64,000 nucleotides of DNA, from contig VYFG01000147.1 in assembly GCA_009842505.1 (NCBI GenBank), forward strand, positions 1 through 64,000. The letters are read 5' to 3'. This document shows, one piece after another, positions 39,523 to 50,440 of the stretch. Under the pieces are notes generated by a model. The model searched no databases, was not told the DNA's origin, and was given only the letters and a program-made list of their open reading frames with translations. This DNA is from Gammaproteobacteria bacterium (GTDB lineage: Bacteria > Pseudomonadota > Gammaproteobacteria > Arenicellales > Poriferihabitantaceae). The translations under genes and the position numbers were made by a program. Position 1 is the stretch's first letter; every line of letters begins with the position of its first letter.

Positions 39523-42500
39523 CTATCGCCTATCCGTTTTCGATTCGGGCAGCTTCAGTAGATCGATCTCACCCAGTTCCTGTTCACCCCTGGCGATGGT
39601 GCAGACATCCGAATTTGCATGGAACCGGTCGAACAGTCCGAGCGCAACCAGGGTGACGCCGCCGGAAAGTATCGCGGCACCCAGGTTCAGACCCGTTGCG
39701 AGAAGGCCCTTGGGATCCGCCTCGATTTCCGGCGCCCTCAGGGTGCCACCAAGCTGGATCACCCTGGCAATGGAACTGGCGCTGATGCCGAGCCCCTCGC
39801 GCGCCTTCGGGGTCAGGTAGATATCGATCTTCTCGCCGGGAAAAGTGATCTCGCCGCCACCGAGGATGGTCACCCTGTCCGTCTTGAGCGCGAGACCGTT
39901 GCGCGTCACCGCCTTTCCTTCCCCGATATCAAGATACAGGACACCGCATTCCACATCCGCAAAATCCTTGTTCCGGTCGAACAGGTTGGCGGCGGAGAGA
40001 AAATTGGTGACCAGGTCCCCGCCTACGGTCCCCAACGCCTTGCCGTATATCCTGGATTGGCGGATATTGAGCCTGATCTGCCCCTCGCCCCGGTCCACGA
40101 GGCCCGCCATGGACTGTTCCCGACCCCGAAGCGTGATATCCGCGTCAATCACTCCGCCCGTGAACGCCCTGCCTTTGGAAAGGGCCCGCAATGATTCGGC
40201 CGGCAGGTTCTTCACCCCCAGTTTCACCCTTGTCTCCCCCCCCTTCGGCAATCGTATGCTGCTCGACAGCACGCCATCCCCCAGATAGGCCTCGAAGTCC
40301 GTCGTAACCGAACCCCCATCCATGCTGGCGTCAAGCCTGAGATCCCGCAAGTGCGTAGTGCGACCCCAGTAGTCGGCAATCTCAAGCATCAATGTTCCGT
40401 CCGACTGCAGCATCCATGCCGGCAGCAACGGGTTATCGGAAAAAACCCGGGGGGTCTTTTCAGCCGGATGGAACAGGGTCTTCATGTCCAGCTGATCCAC
40501 CCGCAGGGCCGCATTCAGCCCCGTTCTTCCGTCGTCGCCGGGCGCCCGCCAGCTGGCAGTGCCTTCAATCACGCTCTCCCCGAGACGGGCGGAACCGTCC
40601 GCGGCGAGGACACCAGCCTCCATTCCCAGCAATGCGTTCATCATGAAGGGATTTCCCGGCATGAGCTTCCATTGCCCCGGAACCAGTTCCGCCAGGTCCC
40701 TGTATTCCAGCACAAGGCGCATATTGTCGAACTTGAGCGGTTTCAGGCCGGATATGTCTCCGTGCAGATCCAGCGATCCGCCCTGGGACCGGGCCTTCAG
40801 CCTGAAGCCTTCAAGCCCCTCGCCATCCCATGGCAGCGGCATCACGAAAGACAGGTTCACCGCCTCCATGGCCGGAAGGCGGTACCGCGAAAAATCCGGC
40901 AGCGCGGCGGGTCTGCCGGACAGGGACACATCCAGAAAACCCCGCATCGGATTCAGCGAGGATACCTCGCCCGTCACCACCAGTTCCGCGCCCGCCCATG
41001 TTGAAGTCATCCGGAGGCCTTCCAGCGACATGGCCCCCTCCGCACCGCCGCGCAGGCCGAACTGCGCATGCACGGGCTCCAGGTGTTCAACCAGTCTGTC
41101 CCCCGCAGGCCTCTCACGGACCCAGGGTGCCAGCGATTCCGGGCTCACCACTGCCTTGACATCCAGTCTGGGGACCGCCCGGCCCCGTGGCAGCGCCATG
41201 TTTCCTGCCATCGACAGACTCTCGCCCCCCTCTTCACCGAAAACTTCGACATCGTCGATGCGCCAGTTGCCCGCGCCTTCGCCGTGCAGCATTCCGGCCA
41301 GTTTCAGTTCCGGCAGTTCCGGCCATTCCTGTTGATGTGCCGACCCGAATGTCCGGGCATCCCACAGCGTACCCTCAAGACCCAGGGTCAGGGCGCCGGG
41401 AGATTCCAGGTCCGGGATGTCACCCCAGCCACGCAACTCCCCGCCGGGGAATTCCAGCAGCAGGTTTTCCACCGCCAGGTTATGTCTTGTGCCGGCCAAC
41501 CGCCATACGGCCTCCACGTCGGCAACCTTGGGATGAAGAGCCGGCACCCATGCATTGCGGGCGAAAAATCCGGACTTGACGCTTCCGCTGATACGCATGC
41601 TGCCCACCGGTTCCCGGCCAATCCCGTCGATGCGGCCATGGCCCGAAAGTGCCAGCAGTTCACCGGTGGTCTGCATCCGAAGGTCCTCGAGGACGAACCC
41701 GGACCGGTCCCTGTTAAGGACAGCATTGCCATTGAGTCCGCCGGATGCGGGCCAGGATCTGCCCAAGGCTTTACCCAAACCCTGGATGTCCTGTACCGTC
41801 AGTTGCAGCGGAAGGCCCGTCCCCCACAGCCGGCTGGCATTTTCCACCTGCCCCTGTGCCGTGACTGTCACACCCGCCGCGGTTACCGCAAGACGGGAGA
41901 CGTCCATGTGCAGCCGGTACGACGCACCGGTCAGGACCGCGTCGAAACCAATCCTTGGGTTGAGTCTGGTCACATCGCCCAGGGGCAGTCCGCTGATGTC
42001 CCAGTCGTCATCGGCGCGCACGTTGACCTGGATCTCCGCCAGGCTGACCAGCCGGCCGACACTGCCGCTGGCATGGAGAGGAATCCCGTGATACCCGGCG
42101 CGGCCCGTCAGGTCCTCCAGCCGCATCGTAGCAATCGACCCGGGCTGGACCAGGCGCCCGGACAGCTGGATACTGTCAAGGTCCAGCGGGCGAAACCGGA
42201 ACCAGGGCGTGATGTCCCGCAACCGGGAAATGCCGCCATCCAGCTCGAGGTCCAGATCGCGCCAGACGAGAACGTCCCCGACCGTCCCCACTGCCCTGAG
42301 TGCGTGCTCGCCCGCAGCGACCAGGGTCAGGTCCGCGTCCGATTTCCGGCGCTGAAGCCACGACGCGATTGTTCCCAGGGTTCCGTTGACCGTGACAGGC
42401 ACCGTGTTTAGCGTGCCATTGAGATCCACGCTCACAGGGGTATCCGGACTCTCCGCAGCGATGGTCGCACTGTCTATCTGCACATCCCAATTTCTCCACT

Positions 42501-42996
42501 TGAGGAAGAATTGCATCCTGACCTGTTCAAGCGTAACGGACCGGATATCGAGCCATCCCGGCGCAGCCGTGGACCGGAGGGCGCCCGCCGATGAACCGCC
42601 GCCCAGGCTCAGGTTGTATTTCCCGGAGGAATCCCGTTCCACGAGGAGTCCGGCCTCCCGCAGTAGGGCGTGCTCCACGACCACGCTGCCCCGCAGCAGT
42701 TCCCGGATTGAAACGCGCGCCTCGACCCTGGCTACCCGCAATGCATCCGGATGGTCGCTCCAGTCCGCGTTTTCGAGGCGGATGTCCTCCGCATACAGGA
42801 TCAGGCCAAGGCTCGGACGGATTCCGATATCTCCCCGGATCTCCAGATGGTGACCGGTCCGGCTCTCGACCCAGTCCGAGATTGCAGACTTGTAGTCCTC
42901 CTGATCAAGCAGCAGGCTGCCTGCCAGCGGCAGAACGATGACGACCAGCAGGATGGTAACCAGCAGCCGCCACAGCCATCTGATGAAAGTCCTCAT
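39523..42996 (-). CDS. AsmA-family envelope protein
   Basis: From the ATG at 42996 (AAGGGG just upstream) the product is 1157 residues. It has an N-terminal membrane anchor (about residues 6-28) followed by an AsmA N-terminal domain: [20 protein letters not shown], then [10 protein letters not shown]-like text. A very long periplasmic beta-rich region follows. The C-terminal AsmA-type domain includes [28 protein letters not shown] and the end [17 protein letters not shown]. At twice the length of E. coli AsmA it approaches YhdP/TamB-like bridge proteins, which are proposed to move phospholipids to the outer membrane; this role is inferred. It is divergent from ttcA. Confidence 0.85.
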   Translation of the reverse strand: MRTFIRWLWRLLVTILLVVIVLPLAGSLLLDQEDYKSAISDWVESRTGHHLEIRGDIGIRPSLGLILYAEDIRLENADWSDHPDALRVARVEARVSIRELLRGSVVVEHALLREAGLLVERDSSGKYNLSLGGGSSAGALRSTAAPGWLDIRSVTLEQVRMQFFLKWRNWDVQIDSATIAAESPDTPVSVDLNGTLNTVPVTVNGTLGTIASWLQRRKSDADLTLVAAGEHALRAVGTVGDVLVWRDLDLELDGGISRLRDITPWFRFRPLDLDSIQLSGRLVQPGSIATMRLEDLTGRAGYHGIPLHASGSVGRLVSLAEIQVNVRADDDWDISGLPLGDVTRLNPRIGFDAVLTGASYRLHMDVSRLAVTAAGVTVTAQGQVENASRLWGTGLPLQLTVQDIQGLGKALGRSWPASGGLNGNAVLNRDRSGFVLEDLRMQTTGELLALSGHGRIDGIGREPVGSMRISGSVKSGFFARNAWVPALHPKVADVEAVWRLAGTRHNLAVENLLLEFPGGELRGWGDIPDLESPGALTLGLEGTLWDARTFGSAHQQEWPELPELKLAGMLHGEGAGNWRIDDVEVFGEEGGESLSMAGNMALPRGRAVPRLDVKAVVSPESLAPWVRERPAGDRLVEHLEPVHAQFGLRGGAEGAMSLEGLRMTSTWAGAELVVTGEVSSLNPMRGFLDVSLSGRPAALPDFSRYRLPAMEAVNLSFVMPLPWDGEGLEGFRLKARSQGGSLDLHGDISGLKPLKFDNMRLVLEYRDLAELVPGQWKLMPGNPFMMNALLGMEAGVLAADGSARLGESVIEGTASWRAPGDDGRTGLNAALRVDQLDMKTLFHPAEKTPRVFSDNPLLPAWMLQSDGTLMLEIADYWGRTTHLRDLRLDASMDGGSVTTDFEAYLGDGVLSSSIRLPKGGETRVKLGVKNLPAESLRALSKGRAFTGGVIDADITLRGREQSMAGLVDRGEGQIRLNIRQSRIYGKALGTVGGDLVTNFLSAANLFDRNKDFADVECGVLYLDIGEGKAVTRNGLALKTDRVTILGGGEITFPGEKIDIYLTPKAREGLGISASSIARVIQLGGTLRAPEIEADPKGLLATGLNLGAAILSGGVTLVALGLFDRFHANSDVCTIARGEQELGEIDLLKLPESKTDRR

Positions 42997-43074
42997 CGCC
43001 CCTTGCACATCCCCGGAGGTTGGTTATGGGATAGAATCGCCCGGATGAAAATTCCGGGCTCAGCCGAAGGTGTC

Positions 43075-44061
43075 ATGCGGGCAGCCAATCCGCTTGATGC
43101 GGAAACCTCCCCAGTTGCAATGTCCCGCGCATCGTCCCGGTATGACACTTCGCCGGACCGGTCCGCCAAGGCTGATCCCACAGCCTTGAACCGGCCGGAT
43201 CATCGCAAAACGGCGAAGGGAAAACGCAACTTCGACAAACTCAGCAAGCGCCTCCGGCGCCAGGTTGGACGCGCCATCGAAGATTATCACATGATCGGGC
43301 AGGGTGACCGAGTAATGGTCTGCCTGTCAGGCGGGAAGGACTCCCATACGATGCTTGACATCCTGTTGGCACTACAGGCCAGGGCGCCGGTGGATTTCGA
43401 ACTGGTGGCCGTGAACATGGACCAGAAACAGCCGGGTTTCCCCGGGGACGTGTTGCCACACTATCTGGAATCCAGGCACATTCCCTACGATATTATCGAG
43501 CGGGACACCTACAGTGTCGTCAAGCGTGTCATTCCCGATGGGCGAACCATGTGCGGTCTGTGTTCCCGCCTGCGCCGCGGGAACCTGTACAACTATGCGG
43601 TGCGACACGGATTTACCAAGATCGCCCTTGGCCATCACCGGGACGACATCATCGAAACCCTGTTTCTGAATCTGTTCCACGGTGGTCGACTGGGTGCCAT
43701 GCCGCCCAAGCTGCGCAGCGACGACGGCAAGAACATCGTGATCCGGCCACTGGCGTATTGCGCTGAAGAGGATATTTCCGCGTACGCGGAACAGCGCGGA
43801 TTCCCCATCATTCCCTGCACACTGTGCGGATCGCAGGATCAGCTCCAGCGCAAGCAGATCAAGGCCATGCTGACCCAGTGGAAACAACATCCCGGAAGGG
43901 TGGAAAACATCTTTCGTGCCATTTGCAGCGTGTCGCCTTCCCAACTGGGCGACGCGGACCTGTTCGATTTTGACCGCTTCACCGTGCGCGGGCAGCGCCG
44001 GTCCGGCAAGGCATCTGCGGACAGATGGATCTCGAAGGGTCCCGGGAGGAATTCCACCTGA
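43075..44061 (+). CDS. ttcA: tRNA 2-thiocytidine biosynthesis protein
   Basis: TtcA adds sulfur to cytidine 32 of certain tRNAs using an iron-sulfur cluster. The protein shows the PP-loop [11 protein letters not shown] (residues 84-94 from this start), the cysteine pair in [11 protein letters not shown], and a second pair in [15 protein letters not shown] chose the ATG at 43075 (328 aa), preceded by GAAGG; an ATG at 43045 would add ten residues. Either way the N-terminus has an unconserved tail of about 45 residues. It is convergent with the aminotransferase gene downstream. Confidence 0.94.
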   Translation: MRAANPLDAETSPVAMSRASSRYDTSPDRSAKADPTALNRPDHRKTAKGKRNFDKLSKRLRRQVGRAIEDYHMIGQGDRVMVCLSGGKDSHTMLDILLALQARAPVDFELVAVNMDQKQPGFPGDVLPHYLESRHIPYDIIERDTYSVVKRVIPDGRTMCGLCSRLRRGNLYNYAVRHGFTKIALGHHRDDIIETLFLNLFHGGRLGAMPPKLRSDDGKNIVIRPLAYCAEEDISAYAEQRGFPIIPCTLCGSQDQLQRKQIKAMLTQWKQHPGRVENIFRAICSVSPSQLGDADLFDFDRFTVRGQRRSGKASADRWISKGPGRNST

Positions 44062-44082
44062 CGGCTGAACCTTGCCGCCGGT

Positions 44083-45252
44083 TCAGCGTGCCTGGGCCAG
44101 CAGCCCGGCCATTTTCTGAATTTCTTCCCGTGTATTGAAGTAGTGCAGCGAGGCCCTTGCAAGGCTGTCTATGCCCCTGGCCTGAAAGTCGATCCGGCCC
44201 CCTGCCCCGCCGGAGACAGAAATGTTGACGCCGTGGGTATGCAGGTACTGCTGAATCTCCCGGGGTGACATGCCGGACATGCTGAACGTTACGATTCCCC
44301 CCAGCACGGAACCGCGGTCGTGGACCGTCACCCCGGGGATGTCCGAAAGCAACTGCCGGCAGACTGCGCCCAGGGCGATGACTCTCTCCCCGATTGCCTC
44401 CATACCGACCTCGTTGGCATAGGCAATGGCGGCGCCAAGTCCCACGCGGGCGGCGTGGTTGACCTCGTAATTCTCGAACCGCCGTGCACCATCCAGCAGA
44501 CGGAAGCGGTTGGCGTCCAGAAGCTCCACACCATGCTGATCCAGTGCGGTCGGCTCCATTTGCCCCAGGAATGACCGCTCGACGTACAGGAGCCCCGTGC
44601 CCCGGGGCCCACGCAGGTACTTTCTCCCCGTGGCGGTCATGGCGGTGCATCCGATCTCGCGGACCCTGACCGGAATCTGGCCACTGGACTGGCAGGCGTC
44701 CAGCACGAAAGGCACCTTCGCATCCCGCGCGATCCGGCCAACTTCCGCAGCCGGGCTGATAGTGCCTCCCCCCGTCGGAATATGACTCATCGTGATCAGC
44801 CGGGTTCTCTCGTCCAGGGATTTTTCAAGCCCGTGCAGGTCCACATCGCCGTTGGCGTCACACCCCACCACCACGGTTTCCACACCCAGTTCCGCCTTCT
44901 GGATGAAACTCACAAAATGACTGCCGTAGTTGAGCCGGGTGGTGACAATGCGGTCCCCGGGTGAAAACCGCAGCGAGTGAAAGAACTTGAGCCAGGCCTG
45001 GGTATCGCTTTCGCAGTAGGCGATCTCCTCCGGCGAACAGCCGTAGAGACGGGCCGCCTCCTGATAGAAACGGGCCGTGTCCGACTCCCGTTCCGCGGCG
45101 GTTTCATAGCCACCGATCGCCTGCTCCCGCTGCAGGTAGTCGATCATGGCGTCATAGGCCGCTCCCGGCATCAGTGAACTGCCTGCATTGTTCAGATGCG
45201 CGATACGGCTGCAGGCGGGCGTGTCCGCCCGGACCCTGTCAATGTCAATCAT
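44083..45252 (-). CDS. class V aminotransferase family protein
   Basis: The 389-residue PLP enzyme begins with HLNNAGSSLMP and has the PLP-lysine segment TATGRKYLRGPRGTGLLYV, with DACQSSGQIPV ahead of it, as in the cysteine desulfurase/isopenicillin epimerase-like branch. The overall pattern resembles hercynylcysteine sulfoxide lyase (EgtE) in ergothioneine synthesis, but no egtB or egtD is present in the window. The substrate therefore cannot be assigned. The desulfurase active-site cysteine loop is not obvious. It is followed upstream by a coiled-coil membrane protein and argC on the same strand. Confidence 0.82.
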   Translation of the reverse strand: MIDIDRVRADTPACSRIAHLNNAGSSLMPGAAYDAMIDYLQREQAIGGYETAAERESDTARFYQEAARLYGCSPEEIAYCESDTQAWLKFFHSLRFSPGDRIVTTRLNYGSHFVSFIQKAELGVETVVVGCDANGDVDLHGLEKSLDERTRLITMSHIPTGGGTISPAAEVGRIARDAKVPFVLDACQSSGQIPVRVREIGCTAMTATGRKYLRGPRGTGLLYVERSFLGQMEPTALDQHGVELLDANRFRLLDGARRFENYEVNHAARVGLGAAIAYANEVGMEAIGERVIALGAVCRQLLSDIPGVTVHDRGSVLGGIVTFSMSGMSPREIQQYLHTHGVNISVSGGAGGRIDFQARGIDSLARASLHYFNTREEIQKMAGLLAQAR

Positions 45253-45256
45253 GGTA

Positions 45257-45586
45257 TCAGGAATCGTTCAGTTTCTTCTTCAGGCGTTCCAACAGTGCCC
45301 GCTGGGATTCGATCTGCTCCTGGATCAGCTTGCGTTCCCGTTCCGATTCGTCGACGCTTCGCTGGAGGTTGTCGTAGGCGATCCGGTCGGTCTGGATCTG
45401 CCGCCTGACCAGGTCCAGGGTTTTCTCCAGATCCACAATACGGCTTTTCAGCAGGTCCCGTTCCTGCTCGACCGCAAGCAGTGTCTCACGTTCCGAATCG
45501 CCGGACTGTGAATCCGGCAACGCGACAATATAGCCGGCGCCGAACGCCAACAGGATGAGACCGGCGGGAATCAGCTTGCCGAGCAC
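45257..45586 (-). CDS. membrane-anchored coiled-coil protein
   Basis: The product has one N-terminal transmembrane helix (LIPAGLILLAFGAGYIVAL) followed by an unbroken charged helix of about 80 residues rich in Glu, Arg, Gln and Leu, predicted to form a coiled coil. I chose the GTG at 45586, seven bases after the argC stop (109 aa); an upstream ATG at 45634 would overlap argC. Short proteins of this type lie beside argC in some Pseudomonas genomes (DUF6776-like), which I recall only loosely. The function is unknown. Confidence 0.68.
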   Translation of the reverse strand: MLGKLIPAGLILLAFGAGYIVALPDSQSGDSERETLLAVEQERDLLKSRIVDLEKTLDLVRRQIQTDRIAYDNLQRSVDESERERKLIQEQIESQRALLERLKKKLNDS

Positions 45587-45593
45587 TATGGCT

Positions 45594-46652
45594 TCAGGGA
45601 ACCAACGATACCCGGTCCAGACCGTCGGTTTCATCCAGACCGAACATGAGATTCATGTTCTGGACAGCCTGACCCGCCGCACCCTTGACCAGGTTGTCCT
45701 CCACTGCAAGGATCACCACGGTATTCCCGTCCCGTGGCCTGTGCACGGCAATCCGGCAGATATTTGACCCCCGTACACTGCGGGTATCGGGATGTGAATC
45801 CTGCGGCATGACGTCGACAAAGGGTTCCCCGGCATAACGGTTCTCGTAGAGAGCCTGCAGAGCCTGCAGAGCCTGCAGGTCGGCAGACCCGGCACCATCC
45901 AGTTGCGCATACAACGTTGCATGGATACCACGGATCATGGGCACGAGATGGGGGGTGAACACCAGCCCGACCGCATGCCCGGCCAAATCCCCGAGTCCCT
46001 GCCGTATCTCCGGGTGGTGCCGATGCCCGGCAACTCCGTAGGCCTTGAAGGAATCACCGGCCTCGCAGAACGCATGGTCCGTCTTCGCCGAGCGGCCGGC
46101 CCCGGATACACCCGACTTCGCGTCGGCAATCAACCTGTCTGTCTTCACCAGGCGGGCCTCGACCAAAGGCAGGAATCCGAGGAGCACGGAGGTGGGATAA
46201 CACCCGGGATTGGCGACAAGGCGTGCTCCGCGGATGGACTCCCGGAACATTTCCGGCAGTCCGTAAACCGCCTCCGGCACCAAATCGGGACAGGCATGCG
46301 CCATACCGTACCACTGCTCCCATTCGGCGACATCCCTGAGCCGGAAATCAGCGGACAGGTCGATGAGCCTGGTGCCGGCTGCCAGCAGTGACCGGGCATG
46401 CTGCATGGCGATACCGTTCGGCGTGGCACAGAAGACCACGTCACAGGATTCCAGGGCCCCATCCCCGGGATCGGTAAAATCCAACGACACCACGCCCCGT
46501 AATGACGGGAACAGGTCGGCGACCGGCCGGCCGGTCTCGCTGCGCGAGGTGATGCAGGACAACTCCACCGACGGATGGCGTCCCAGAATGCGCAACAGTT
46601 CAATACCGGTATACCCCGTCCCACCCAGAATCCCGGCCTTCAGCTTACTCAT
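45594..46652 (-). CDS. argC: N-acetyl-gamma-glutamyl-phosphate reductase
   Basis: ArgC carries out the NADPH-dependent third step of arginine synthesis. The 352-residue protein has the N-terminal dinucleotide motif [17 protein letters not shown], the catalytic cysteine in [13 protein letters not shown] and the conserved [10 protein letters not shown] and HRHHPEI segments. A short tandem repeat inserts [10 protein letters not shown] into the C-terminal part (45852-45878). No other arg gene is adjacent. It is divergent from the DUF2868 gene. Confidence 0.96.
   Translation of the reverse strand: MSKLKAGILGGTGYTGIELLRILGRHPSVELSCITSRSETGRPVADLFPSLRGVVSLDFTDPGDGALESCDVVFCATPNGIAMQHARSLLAAGTRLIDLSADFRLRDVAEWEQWYGMAHACPDLVPEAVYGLPEMFRESIRGARLVANPGCYPTSVLLGFLPLVEARLVKTDRLIADAKSGVSGAGRSAKTDHAFCEAGDSFKAYGVAGHRHHPEIRQGLGDLAGHAVGLVFTPHLVPMIRGIHATLYAQLDGAGSADLQALQALQALYENRYAGEPFVDVMPQDSHPDTRSVRGSNICRIAVHRPRDGNTVVILAVEDNLVKGAAGQAVQNMNLMFGLDETDGLDRVSLVP
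45852..45878. repeat. 3 x 9-bp tandem repeat in argC
   Basis: The unit AGCCTGCAG occurs three times in direct succession and encodes Leu-Gln-Ala in the minus-strand argC frame. Because the unit is a multiple of three, copy changes would not shift the frame. Confidence 0.9.
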
Positions 46653-46709
46653 GTCAACGCTGATCGTGAAATCGTTACAATACCGATCAAGTTTAACCCA
46701 GCATAAACA

Positions 46710-48155
46710 TTGCAGAAACCGTCACTACTCGCCGACCTTGTGGATATCCGCCATCAGATCAAGTCGGATGCCGAATGCAACAGGGACACGGTCCGGCAGC
46801 GTGATCGGGACATCGGCCTGCGGATTCCGGCCAGACAGAATGACGCGGCAACGCTCAGGGCCTGGGTCGCCGCCATACGCCAGGGACACGGGGGCCAGGG
46901 ACGGCTGGCGCAGCGGGGGATTATCACGGTGATCGCGGCCCTGTGGCTCTTCGGTCTCTCCGGAGGATGGCTGTTGGGCAACATGGCACTCGACTATGAC
47001 GGCAGCGAGCCGGTCAACATCATCCATGCACTGATGATTCTTGTGGGAAGCCAGCTGCTCCTGCTGACTGCCCTCCTGATCCTGCTGGCCTTCGGTCTCG
47101 AAAGAGTTCGCGAAGCCTTTGCATTCATCAACCCGGCGGTCTGGATATCCCGGCTTCTCGCCTGGATGCAACCCGCCTGGCATCCTTCCATCAGTGAACT
47201 GCTGGACGAGCAGGGTGCCATGAGACTTCACGGAATCCGCCGGTGGCTGCTGGTCTACCTGGCGCAGCACTTTGCGGTTGCACTGAATCTCGGAATCATC
47301 GCGGTGCTGTTCTACCTGGTTACCGTTTCCGACCTAGCCTTCGGATGGAGTACCACCCTGATGGTGGAAAACCAGGCGGTGTCAGGATGGTTCGATGCAC
47401 TGTCGTCTCCCTGGCAATGGATACTGCCTGCGGCAGCGCCGAATGCCGACCTGGTGGAGGCGAGCCGCTACTACCGGCTCCAGACCAGGTTGCACCAGGA
47501 CACCATGCTGGTGGCGGAACTGGGTATCTGGTGGCTGTTCATGCTGATGTGTATCCTCGTCTACGGGCTCCTGCCGAGAATACTCACCCTCCTGTATGCG
47601 GGTATTCGCTATGACCGCTCGGTCATTTCCGCCATACGGAACACCACCGGTTCTGCCCAGGTGCTGCTGCGAATGCGCTCGCCACTCGTTTCCTCGGGGG
47701 CGGACGAGGCGGAAAAGGTGGACGGGACCGAGGAATGCCCGCCCCCCCTCCGCCGGAGGCAGATCGGCAGGCCCCTTCGCGCCGTGGTGATCGAATGGTC
47801 CGGGGTGCAAGCGGACCGCCCTGCCCTGTCCCGTTCAGGCATCACGGCCGTGCAGTTCCATTCTGCCGGCGGCAAGCAGAGTCCGGACGCTGACAGGGAA
47901 ATGATCAACCGGATTCGTGGACATGAATTTGAAGCCGTGGTTCTTGTGGCGGGGTCCTGGGAGCCCCCGATGATGGAATTTATCGATTTTCTCCGGGAAC
48001 TGTGTGAACAAATGGATGCCTCCGTGATGCGCATTGTCTATCTGGTGCCGGCAGAGAAAAGGGAGGCGGTCAGGCCCGGAGACCTGGAGACATGGGAATC
48101 TGCCCTGTACGCCATGGATGATTCCAAGCTCTACGTGGAGGTCCAGCCACCGTGA
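46710..48155 (+). CDS. DUF2868 membrane protein
   Basis: The 481-residue protein has a soluble N-terminus and about four transmembrane segments (near residues 70-90, 105-130, 192-212 and 270-295). A cytoplasmic C-terminal domain with APxxR-like basic stretches follows and ends in an alpha/beta fold ([20 protein letters not shown]). The family always appears beside a DUF3482 GTPase, as here: its TGA overlaps the GTG start of the next gene (GTGA). The likely role is a membrane partner of that GTPase. Function is unknown. Confidence 0.82.
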   Translation: MQKPSLLADLVDIRHQIKSDAECNRDTVRQRDRDIGLRIPARQNDAATLRAWVAAIRQGHGGQGRLAQRGIITVIAALWLFGLSGGWLLGNMALDYDGSEPVNIIHALMILVGSQLLLLTALLILLAFGLERVREAFAFINPAVWISRLLAWMQPAWHPSISELLDEQGAMRLHGIRRWLLVYLAQHFAVALNLGIIAVLFYLVTVSDLAFGWSTTLMVENQAVSGWFDALSSPWQWILPAAAPNADLVEASRYYRLQTRLHQDTMLVAELGIWWLFMLMCILVYGLLPRILTLLYAGIRYDRSVISAIRNTTGSAQVLLRMRSPLVSSGADEAEKVDGTEECPPPLRRRQIGRPLRAVVIEWSGVQADRPALSRSGITAVQFHSAGGKQSPDADREMINRIRGHEFEAVVLVAGSWEPPMMEFIDFLRELCEQMDASVMRIVYLVPAEKREAVRPGDLETWESALYAMDDSKLYVEVQPP

Positions 48156-49579
48156 CCGACCCGTCCACCGACACGGGACCGCCGGTACTCGCCATTGTCG
48201 GCCATCCGAACAAGGGCAAGAGCAGTATCGTCTCCACGCTGGCACAGGATGCGTCGGTCCGCGTCTCGCCCCGCTCCGGTACCACGACAAGCAATCGCGC
48301 GTACGCCATCAGACTCGACAGCCGGGAGCTGTGCCGCCTGGTGGATACGCCGGGATTCCAGCGCCCGCGGGCGGCAATGGACTGGATGCAGCGCCATTCG
48401 GGTTCCACGGCGGACCACCCCGAAGCCGTCAGGAGATTCCTGGAAGAACACCGGCAGGACCCCCGGTTCAGCGCGGAGTGTGAACTGCTGGGACCCATCG
48501 TCGATGGCGCGGGAATACTGTACGTCATCGATGGGTCGGTGCCATACGGTCCGGACTATGACGCCGAGATGGAAATCCTGCGCTGGACCGGGGAGCCCAG
48601 CATGGCACTGATCAACCGCATAGGAGCCGGGAACCATGTGGCGGATTGGCGCAGGCCGCTGTCGCAGTATTTCCGGATCGTCAGGGAATTCAACGCGATT
48701 TCGGAACCTTTCGAACAGCAGGTGCAACTGCTCACGGGATTTTCCGAACTGTGCGAGGAATGGCGCAAGCCGCTGCGGGAAGCCGCGGACAGCCTCGTGG
48801 CCAGAAGAGCGCTGCAGATGCGGCAGGCAGGAGAAAGAATCGCGAAACTGCTGGAGAATATGCTGGGTTACAGCGAAACCGCCCCGCTCCGGGATTCCGG
48901 GGATCAGGCCGGCATTGCGGCCGGCCGGCAGGCGCTGGAAAGCAGGCTCGGCGAAATGGAGCGCGCTGCCCGGGCTGACGTGGAGCAGATCTTCAACCAC
49001 GGCGGCCTTGACAGGGACGAGTCGGCGCTTGAGGGAATCGATGAGGATCTGTTCTCCGAACAGACCTGGAAGCTGTTCGGACTCAGCCGGGACCAGGTGC
49101 TGGCCATGGGCGCCGCGGGCGGCGCGGCCACCGGCGCACTGGTCGACATCGGCACCGGCGGACTGACCGTGTTCCTCGGCAGCAGTGTCGGCGCGGCGAT
49201 CGGCGCCGCGGGCGCCTGGCTGGGCAGCCAGCAACTGGTGAATGTCCGGATCAGGGGAAAGTCGCTGGGCGGCCACCAGGCCATACTGGGACCGGTGAGC
49301 AGTATTCACTTTCCCTGGATCGTACTGGGACGCGCGGTGACCCACCTGCGCCTGGTTTCAAGAAGAAACCACGCCGTCAGGGCGCGGCTGCGGATTGCAC
49401 ACCGGAGCCATGGGGGACTGGCATCGGAACTGGATCCGGGGCTGAAAAAATCTCTCCAGTCCCTCTTCAGCAGATTGTCCCGGGGCCGGACCATACGCCC
49501 GGCAGAGAGCACCGAGCTTGGCAGGCTGGTCGTGGTCGCGGCGGAATCCGATACCGGCACCGTCCCGGAAAACCGGTAG
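48152..49579 (+). CDS. DUF3482 GTPase
   Basis: The 475-residue protein has an N-terminal G domain with G1 GHPNKGKSS (residues 17-25), G2 threonines in SGTTTSN and G3 DTPG (65-68). The expected NKxD motif is degenerate: ALINRIG at 152-158. The C-terminal half is helical and contains a glycine-zipper-like hydrophobic stretch (about residues 318-360) that could insert into a membrane. It begins with GTG overlapping the stop of the DUF2868 gene. The pair probably forms a membrane-bound GTPase unit of unknown purpose. Confidence 0.82.
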   Translation: MTDPSTDTGPPVLAIVGHPNKGKSSIVSTLAQDASVRVSPRSGTTTSNRAYAIRLDSRELCRLVDTPGFQRPRAAMDWMQRHSGSTADHPEAVRRFLEEHRQDPRFSAECELLGPIVDGAGILYVIDGSVPYGPDYDAEMEILRWTGEPSMALINRIGAGNHVADWRRPLSQYFRIVREFNAISEPFEQQVQLLTGFSELCEEWRKPLREAADSLVARRALQMRQAGERIAKLLENMLGYSETAPLRDSGDQAGIAAGRQALESRLGEMERAARADVEQIFNHGGLDRDESALEGIDEDLFSEQTWKLFGLSRDQVLAMGAAGGAATGALVDIGTGGLTVFLGSSVGAAIGAAGAWLGSQQLVNVRIRGKSLGGHQAILGPVSSIHFPWIVLGRAVTHLRLVSRRNHAVRARLRIAHRSHGGLASELDPGLKKSLQSLFSRLSRGRTIRPAESTELGRLVVVAAESDTGTVPENR

Positions 49580-49665
49580 GCCGGCTCACACTGCATTCCC
49601 ACGAACCGAAGTTATAATCGGGCATGAGAATACCCTGTCCCGGGTGAAGACAAGCCGATCCCTGC

Positions 49666-50409
49666 ATGAGCCCACCCCCGTCTCCGGCAACGGAACACAG
49701 TATCAATAATGATCTCGAAGGCAATCTTCGGGGAATACGTTCACGGATCCGCGCCTGCTGCGGGAAATACGGCCGTGATCCGGATTCCGTTCGACTGGTC
49801 GCCGTGGGAAAGCAGCACCCGGCGGAAAGGATAGCCGCCCTGGCCGCCCTGGGGCAAAGGGATTTCGGCGAGAACTACCTGCAGGAGGCCGGCAGGAAAA
49901 TGGACTGGTGCCATGATCAGGCGCCCGGCGCAGCAAACGATCTTGCATGGCATTTCATAGGCCATGTGCAAAGCCGCAAGTGCCGGGATATCGCGGAGCG
50001 GTTTCACTGGGTGCACACCGTGGATTCCGTGAAGGTGGCAACACGCCTCAACCAGCACCGGGGCGACCGGCGCCTGAACGTCCTGATCCAGGTCAATATC
50101 GACGATGAACCCACCAAGTCGGGTGTCCGGGTGGATCAGGTGCAGGATCTGGCCGACATGGTCAGTACCCTGTCAAACCTTCATCTGCGGGGGCTGATGA
50201 TCATACCCCGGGCCCGGGACACCTTTGCGCAACAGCGGGAAGCTTTTGCCCGGTGCCGGCAGTTGCAGGATTCGCTCATCCGGGAGGGGCTGGCACTGGA
50301 CGAGCTGTCCATGGGCATGACCGCGGACATGGAGGCCGCCATTGCCGAGGGCGCCACCATGGTGCGGATCGGCACGGCCCTGTTCGGACCGCGCCCGCCG
50401 TCCGCCTGA
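49666..50409 (+). CDS. yggS: PLP homeostasis protein (YggS/PLPBP)
   Basis: YggS binds pyridoxal 5'-phosphate and keeps its level and that of pyridoxine phosphate in balance. The 247-residue alanine-racemase-like barrel shows VRLVAVGKQHPAERI with PLP-binding Lys49, RDFGENYLQEAGRK, WHFIGHVQSRK and the phosphate loop LSMGMTADMEAAIAEG. It begins the conserved yggS-proC-yggT cluster; proC follows 31 bases after its stop. Confidence 0.95.
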   Translation: MSPPPSPATEHSINNDLEGNLRGIRSRIRACCGKYGRDPDSVRLVAVGKQHPAERIAALAALGQRDFGENYLQEAGRKMDWCHDQAPGAANDLAWHFIGHVQSRKCRDIAERFHWVHTVDSVKVATRLNQHRGDRRLNVLIQVNIDDEPTKSGVRVDQVQDLADMVSTLSNLHLRGLMIIPRARDTFAQQREAFARCRQLQDSLIREGLALDELSMGMTADMEAAIAEGATMVRIGTALFGPRPPSA

Positions 50410-50440
50410 ATCTTCCCACCGGATCACCGAGCCACAACCC

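Noticed and set aside
48152-49579. DUF3482 GTPase as an anti-phage dynamin-like system with DUF2868
   Set aside because: The neighbours are housekeeping genes, there is no defence-island context, and the G domain is Era-like rather than dynamin-like as far as can be seen.
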